Shown here in pieces: positions 36,647-43,394 of a stretch of DNA of 64,000 nucleotides (position 1 is the first letter of the stretch; every line of letters starts with the position of its first letter). The stretch lies in assembly GCA_029204225.1 (NCBI GenBank), contig CM055096.1:44503967-44567966 (forward strand). Reading direction: 5' to 3'. The notes below the pieces were generated by a model that was given only the letters and a program-made list of their open reading frames with translations, was not told the DNA's origin and did not search any database. The position numbers were made by a program, and so were the translations under genes. The stretch comes from Diphasiastrum complanatum. Lineage: Eukaryota; Streptophyta; Lycopodiopsida; Lycopodiales; Lycopodiaceae.

Positions 36647-39600
36647 ATATCTATCAAGTGCCTGAGGGCACATAAGACAAGTAAAAAGTACATCAAAAAA
36701 AGGAGTATTGTCCACGTAGGACTTATTCCTAAAAGCTAAACCAGCACAAGAAAATAGAGAGAAAAACAAAGCTTAACCTCCAGCTCTGTTGAGGGTACAA
36801 TATCAATAGCTAAACCACCAGCTACACAAAGGGAAAGAGAAAACTAATCTAAGTTAACTAACTGGCTAAGTGGATATAAAAAACTGCGTGATATGGTGGG
36901 AAGCAGCCGTTGGCCTCCGGTGAAGAGCCTTGCGCCTGGAGGAGCGAAGAGGACGCAGGAGCTTCGGTCGTCGTACTGGAATGTCTATCTCACTGTCATA
37001 AGTATCATCTCTATCCCTCTTCTGGAAAAAGTGCATAATGTGGGACTGGCTATGATCCACATCAGAAGCATCCAATAAAAGAGAAGATCTTAGAGTAAAC
37101 ATCTCTCGTAATAACAAACCAAAACACATCTCGCATCTGAAAAGGCAAGGAAAGAACCAAGTGTAAGTGGAGTATCTCTGTATAAGCAATGGTATCTGCC
37201 TCTGATCTCATAGTAGGCTGGACATCGGAAAATGAAGTGGAACTCACCCTCAATCTCCTGTAAAGAGCAGCATTGACAAATCCGTAGCGGTCGAGGTGTG
37301 TCTGTGTATCTGCCTGTCTCAATAGCAAGCTGGTGAGAAGAGACCCTAAGCTGACCGAGACGATAACGCCGGTCTTTAAAGCTTGGTAGCATTATTTATC
37401 CGTGACTCTGTAGCAACAGGAGCAGGTTCATGAGGGTTTTTAGAGAACATACGCCAAAAGAAATAGGAGGATAGGGAGGCAACAGCATCAACAAGTTTTT
37501 GTCCCAAAGGACTGTAGATAGGTTGTCTTTTTTTCAAAGTCACTTTGTGATATTCCTTTTGTTTCAAGGCTAGGGTGTGAGGAGAGTGGTATATAGCGTA
37601 AACAACTTGTTTATGCAGTGAGAAGCATTCTGTATCATACCATCTGTTGTGGGTGCGTTTATGGGAAGAGAAGGTTTTCGGAGGATAGGCAGTATTGGCA
37701 GATTGCAATTGAGATTGAAATAAAAAGACAGCTTGTTGGTCCACTGAGGAGGTGAAGGGAAAGTCATGGAGAAAAGTGATTAGGGACTCGGTGTAAAAGG
37801 GAAGACCAAATGGAGAGAAAACCGGGCGATGGTGATGAGTGGGACAGTGTGTCGTGACTGTGGTAATATGATGTCCAAGGGATAGAAGTAGGAGGGAGTG
37901 ATCAGAAATGGTAGGAGGTAAAATGTGGAAGGTATGAAGAAATGGGATCAAAGCCGGTGACCCAATGAAGTAGTGTGGGTGGCAGGTAAAATAAGATGAT
38001 GAAGGCCAACAAGGAAGGCCATTCAATATGGCTAAGGAATGGGCCTCTGCTAAACCAATCAGCTGCTCTCCAAAGTGGGTAGCTGGAGTATCTGCATCCT
38101 GTGAGGTCCTATCAAATCCCATATCTAATGTGTGAACCTGTAGAAAGTCACTCTCTGCATGAAACTCAGCTTGCTTGATGCTCGTGTGAGCATTAAAATC
38201 CCTTGCTAAAAGAATAAGGCCTCGCTGTGCAAAGCTGACTATATCATCTGAGAGAGCCTGGAAAGGGTCACCACCAAAATCTACAAAAGATAATGTCTGC
38301 AGTGCAAAGTAACAAACTGCAAGAAAGAGGTCCTGAGAAAGCCCCAAACAGTGACCAAAGAACTGAAACCAAATAAATCATGCAAATAGATCACTTTTGA
38401 CCAGTTTAAAGTGAGAACTGAAAACATCCTTGGTGAGACATGCAACACCACCAGAACCGTGAGAGGTCTTCCCTCAAGAAGGGCCGATGCGCTGAGTGGC
38501 AAGTACAATCCTGTATGGATGGGAGCAGTCTATATAATGATTCATGAGTCTCTGCCAACAAAAGTATATCACATTTCAGCATGAAAGAATGGAAATCGTC
38601 GGCTAAAGAAGATGATAGTATGCCATTACAATTCCAAAAACCAATATGTAAAGGCTTAGGGGAACTCGGGCTGCTCCTTTGTCCGGGAGCCCTAAATCCT
38701 TTTTGAGAAATCTTATCAAAAAATTTTGGCTTGCCTTCAATGAAAACCACCCACTGATTTCTTGCATTTGCATCTATAATTTGTTTCATGGCTTGCCATT
38801 GTGTGCGTTTAAGGTCATCATCCATAAAAATAAAGCTCCCTTTTAATTTGGTTCTAAGGCGTAAAGCTGCGTTGTGGCTGTCCATAGAGTGAAACTTGAT
38901 AACCAAGACATTAGTGTCAAACTTATTTCTCCAAGCTGTATCAAATCCATCCATGTTGTGTGTGAACTTAGTTAAAAGCAGCACTTTTGCCTCCTCAATG
39001 GGGCCCTCTAACTCAAATATTAAGGGCTTTTTTAGCCCTTCTTTCTTTCTTGGAAAAGACATTTTCTAGTGTAGAATTCACAAATGCATGTTGAACCGAG
39101 CTTGAAGATTCAGCCTTACCATCGCCCATGTCTTCGTTTCTTCCACTTGTTTCTCAAGGCTGGATATTTTGTTCGAAGTCTCCTCCAAAACATTCTTTTG
39201 AGGGATATGCTCTGCAATCCGTTGCTTAAGATACACATTTTCTTGTTCAAGCTTCATTCGCTCTTCTTTAACCCCACAGAGATCCAAAACCAGCTTGCCA
39301 TTCTCAATTTCAAAGAAGTGTAATTGTCTTTTGAGTCCGAGGATTTCTTGCCGAATAAAGCTGATGCCATAAGCAAAAAGGCCTTCAGTAGGTTTGGAAG
39401 GGGTATAATCAACTGTGGGCAGTTGATTAACCGCAAATGTTTTGGCAGCAGGGTGGGCATCTGTCTTGGATTCAGATGCAGATGCGATGGACAGATCAGA
39501 CGCAGATGCGATGGACAGACTTGAAGCACGTACAATGGCAACAGGTACCACAAACTCGGATGTGATGGACAGGGAGGTGGTTTCCGGGCCACCTCCGGGA

Positions 39601-39825
39601 CATGGCTCGGTTCAGCTTCCGGGATAGCAGGGCATGGTGGAGAGTGGGGGGAGTTACCTCCCCCCCGTTTGTTGCGTGGAGCCATGTGGTAGGACAGCGC
39701 TAATGGAGCGTGCTAGCAGCAGAGAGCCAACACCAGTAGCGCCCTGTAGGACTGGTCAGCAGGTGTCCTCAACACATCAGGTCAGCAAACAGCGCGCTAG
39801 CAGCAGCGCATCAGGACAGCGGGGG

Positions 39826-39885
<60 letters not shown>

Positions 39886-41917
39886 AAGAAAGAAAGATTT
39901 TATTAATGTCCTTGAATACCCTAAGGTACATAGGACTAAGAAAAGGTACATGTCAAGTGTGCACATAGGAGCTTAAAGCTCAATCATCTATAAAACTAAA
40001 TAACTGCAAATATAATGCATAAAGACAGCTGGCCTAGTCAGGATCCAATAGCCTGGAATCATATATCACGATGCCCATGAGCATGAAAGAAATGGTGGAT
40101 GGTATGCTGTGAAGGTGTGATTAGATGTGCCCTGGACCTCTGTCACCGGATAGGCCGTCGGTGTCGTCTCTGCTGCCGTGGCGCTCTGGGCTGTGATCTA
40201 ATAACTAACTGTCTCTCTGGCCGTCGACATGGTCTCTGATGCCGGTGTACGAAGGAGTCGGGAATCTCGGCCTCTCCATCTGAGTCGCTGCCTATGGGTA
40301 CCTCGGATCTCTGTCTCCGACGGGATATGCACTCATCAATGCTCAGCTATGTCAGGGAATGTGTACCATTAAGTCTCCTCCTCCTCAGGTCTGGCATCTC
40401 TCGGATCATCAGTGCGACACATCTAGGGTCCTCATAAGATATCAAGGTAGAAAGTGTAACTGGGTGCTCTCTGAACAAGCAGTAGTACCGCCCCCGTATC
40501 TCATAGTAGGCTGGACATCTGAAGAGGAAATGTGACTCGTCCTCAGTCTCATGCATAACACACATGCTACAAAGCCGGTCCTCTCGTGGGGTGCCACTGT
40601 ATCTGCCAGTCTCAATAGCCAGCTGATGTGAAGAAACCCGAAACTGACCCATCGCTATCTGCAGACTATGTGATATACTCCTCAGCAAGTAACCAGATAC
40701 TATGGGGCAGCCAGCCGGATCAAGAGATAGAAAGTGTGTACGATAAAACTCACTCTTGGTCCCCAATGGACCCTGCCAAGTGATATGAAGATATGATCTG
40801 TAAAGGAGGCCTCTGATGTACTGGTGGGTGCCCGCAGGTAGATCACTGATCTGGATACCCAATGTGGAGAGGAGACGGCAAGCCTGGGAGTACCATGAGA
40901 AAAGGTGTCCCTCTGAGTGTAGGCGCCGGGATGAAGATAAAGCTGCAACTACATAATGTGTACCCCCGTCCTGAAGATCCTCTAACCTTTGTATGAATGT
41001 CACAATATGGAATAAGGCCTCAATCTGAATGGGGGGGACCACGAACTCCGCCAAGATAATCTGGTGTGGTGCTGAGGGCTTAGCCCATATCATCCGGGAG
41101 AGCACACGAATCTAGAGCCGGGAGATATATGTCCAATCAGTAGTTGTCAGACCAGTACTCCATGTCTCGGAAGCATACATAGCTGAGGGCACAACCATAG
41201 TGTCAAAGAGCCGACACTTACTAGTCGCATCTCTGATGTGTGAGCTGAAAAATAGTCTCTCCAAATCTACCAATGAGGCATAGCCCTTCCGTACCTGGGA
41301 AATAGCTGCGTGTCTCATGCTGAACGTAGGCCCCGAGAATAGTACTCCTACATATGTATAGGAATCAACAACCTCTAGGGGATGACCATCCCATAGAAGC
41401 TCCTGCCGCATCATGAAAGACTTAGAGGTGTTGAACACCATAACCTTAGTCTTGGCCACATTCACCGACAAACCCCACCGTGTGCAGAAAGAAAGAAGAG
41501 CATCTAAGTGTCGCTGCAAACCCTCTCTCGTCCGTGAAAACAAAACCACATCATCAGCATAAAGGAGAATAACAATAATGAGGTCGCCCAATGTACAACC
41601 CTCCCCTCCATCACTCTGTATAACATGCTCTAGCTCGTCAATGTAAAGACCAAAAAGTGTAGGAGAGAGTGGACATCCCTGTTTGACACCAATAGTACTG
41701 ACCACCTCCGGTGAAATAACTCCTGATAGTCGAACCCTGCCAATAACTCGCCTGTACAATGCTACTACCGCCTGTATAGTATCCTCCTGAAAGCCCCAAT
41801 CATGAAGTCTCTGTATCAATAGATGCCTAGGCACAGAATCAAATGCCTTGCGGAAATCCACAAAGCACATACACGCTCCCTCTTGGCCTTAGCCTCCTCA
41901 ATGATGGACCTCAAAGT

Positions 41918-41970
<53 letters not shown>

Positions 41971-43334
41971 GAAGAAGAAACTTTATTAATGTCTTTTCCA
42001 TGCCCTCAAGCATATAAGACTGCACAATACATCAAAAAAGATGGAAACCAGACGGATCAATGTAGTCAACTAACAAATTGAAAAAAGATCTAACTAAGAA
42101 GAGATTAATAGCTAGGATTATATGGTACGTAAACCATGTACAGGTTCAACTGGACATCTTTCAGTTCTCTAACTCTAAGCCGGACTTATTTCTCTAACTC
42201 TGCTACTACGGTCTCCACTACCTCTTGAACTATTTTTTCTACAAAACGTATTATCCCCTCTCTGTAAATGAGATGTTTCCCCAAGTCTTTTGCTTTCTGG
42301 AGTTAAGCTTAAGGGGGGGTGTTGGAATTAAGCATCACTCCAACTCACTAGAACTCGAACCTTTTCTATTCATGTCATCAGAACACGAATCATTTGGGTT
42401 CATCACATTTCCTGAGTACCAGTACACTATGTAAATACACACACACACACACACACTCTCTCTCTCTCTACGACAACCCTGCAATCTTACCCTCTGAAGT
42501 TGAACGTCTTCACAATAATCAACTGAAGTAGACGCGGGAAAAATTCTCTTCGTTCTCCCATGAACTCAAAGTCTTCGGTTTGAGGGCCTATTTCCGTTCT
42601 TGTACTTGGATGAAAGTTAGGCCTTCATCCAAGAAAATACAAGTATCTTTCAACTTGGCTCAACAACGGAGAACATCTCTCCTATTTGTGGATGATGAGA
42701 AGCGGATAACTAATGTTTCTGCATCTTTCTTGGTGCGCCAGGCCTTGTCCAGGCCAACATCGTTGTGCTAGAGCGTATCCGTCATAACCTGTGTGTTGAG
42801 GATTCCACGCACTCGAACGTTGAGGGCTTTTTGTTCACGGAGCCGATTCTCAGTGAATGTAGCAGATATAAAGGAAACCGGAGTATGTCCACCTTGACCC
42901 TTGAGGACATCAGCCCACAATTTCTTGTGTTGTTGTTCTTGATGGTCTCGATCTGGATCTTCGACTTCTTGGTACTCTACTATGAAAGCAGCCTAGTCCT
43001 TGACTTGGCGTTGAAGATCAGCCAAAATGCGGCCTATGTTTTGAATGTCTGGTACCTCGGTGGCGTCCCGATATTTGATAATGTGTGCAATCTGCCAGTC
43101 TGTTCATCCACGTTCGCTTGTAGCTTTTTGACATGTTCTTGAAGCTGAGAAGAGAGAGAGAGAGAGAGCGCTTTATTGATGTCTTTTCCATGCCAAAAGG
43201 CATATAAGACTAGTAAATGTACATGCCAAGTATGTGGTATCAATGGGAGCACATGAAACATCTCCGATACAATAATGAAAGAAACAACATATCTAAAAAC
43301 TATGAACTATGAATTGAGATGAAAGAGATATGTA

Positions 43335-43394
<60 letters not shown>

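Larger units (their letters stand above)
36644..39827 (-). mobile_element. LINE unit D, 5'-complete, RT deleted, divergent subfamily
   Basis: About 3.2 kb. ORF1, the endonuclease and the CCHC tail are kept, while RT is missing by internal deletion near 37376-37392. Protein and 3' stem sequence differ clearly from units A-C, so this is a distinct subfamily. Its 5' end abuts the tail of unit E. Confidence 0.88.
41981..43149 (-). mobile_element. LINE unit F: 3' UTR and ORF1 fragment, interrupted by an LTR-like segment
   Basis: The 3' end (41981 to about 42130) and an ORF1 fragment (42578-43147) flank unrelated sequence with LTR features. ORF2 is missing. The 5' end is cut at the tail of unit G. 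Confidence 0.75.
24290..43393 (-). other. 19.1 kb helicase intron containing the LINE array
   Basis: Bounded by GTCTCT at 43393 and TTGCAG at 24290, and required by the phase-0 join of flanking exons. From the donor inward on the minus strand: (TC)n, seven LINE units separated by (TC)n, a putative solo LTR, an isolated (GA)n and about 0.7 kb of AT-rich sequence. LINEs and gene share orientation, so the pre-mRNA would contain several long (UC)n tracts. Confidence 0.85.
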
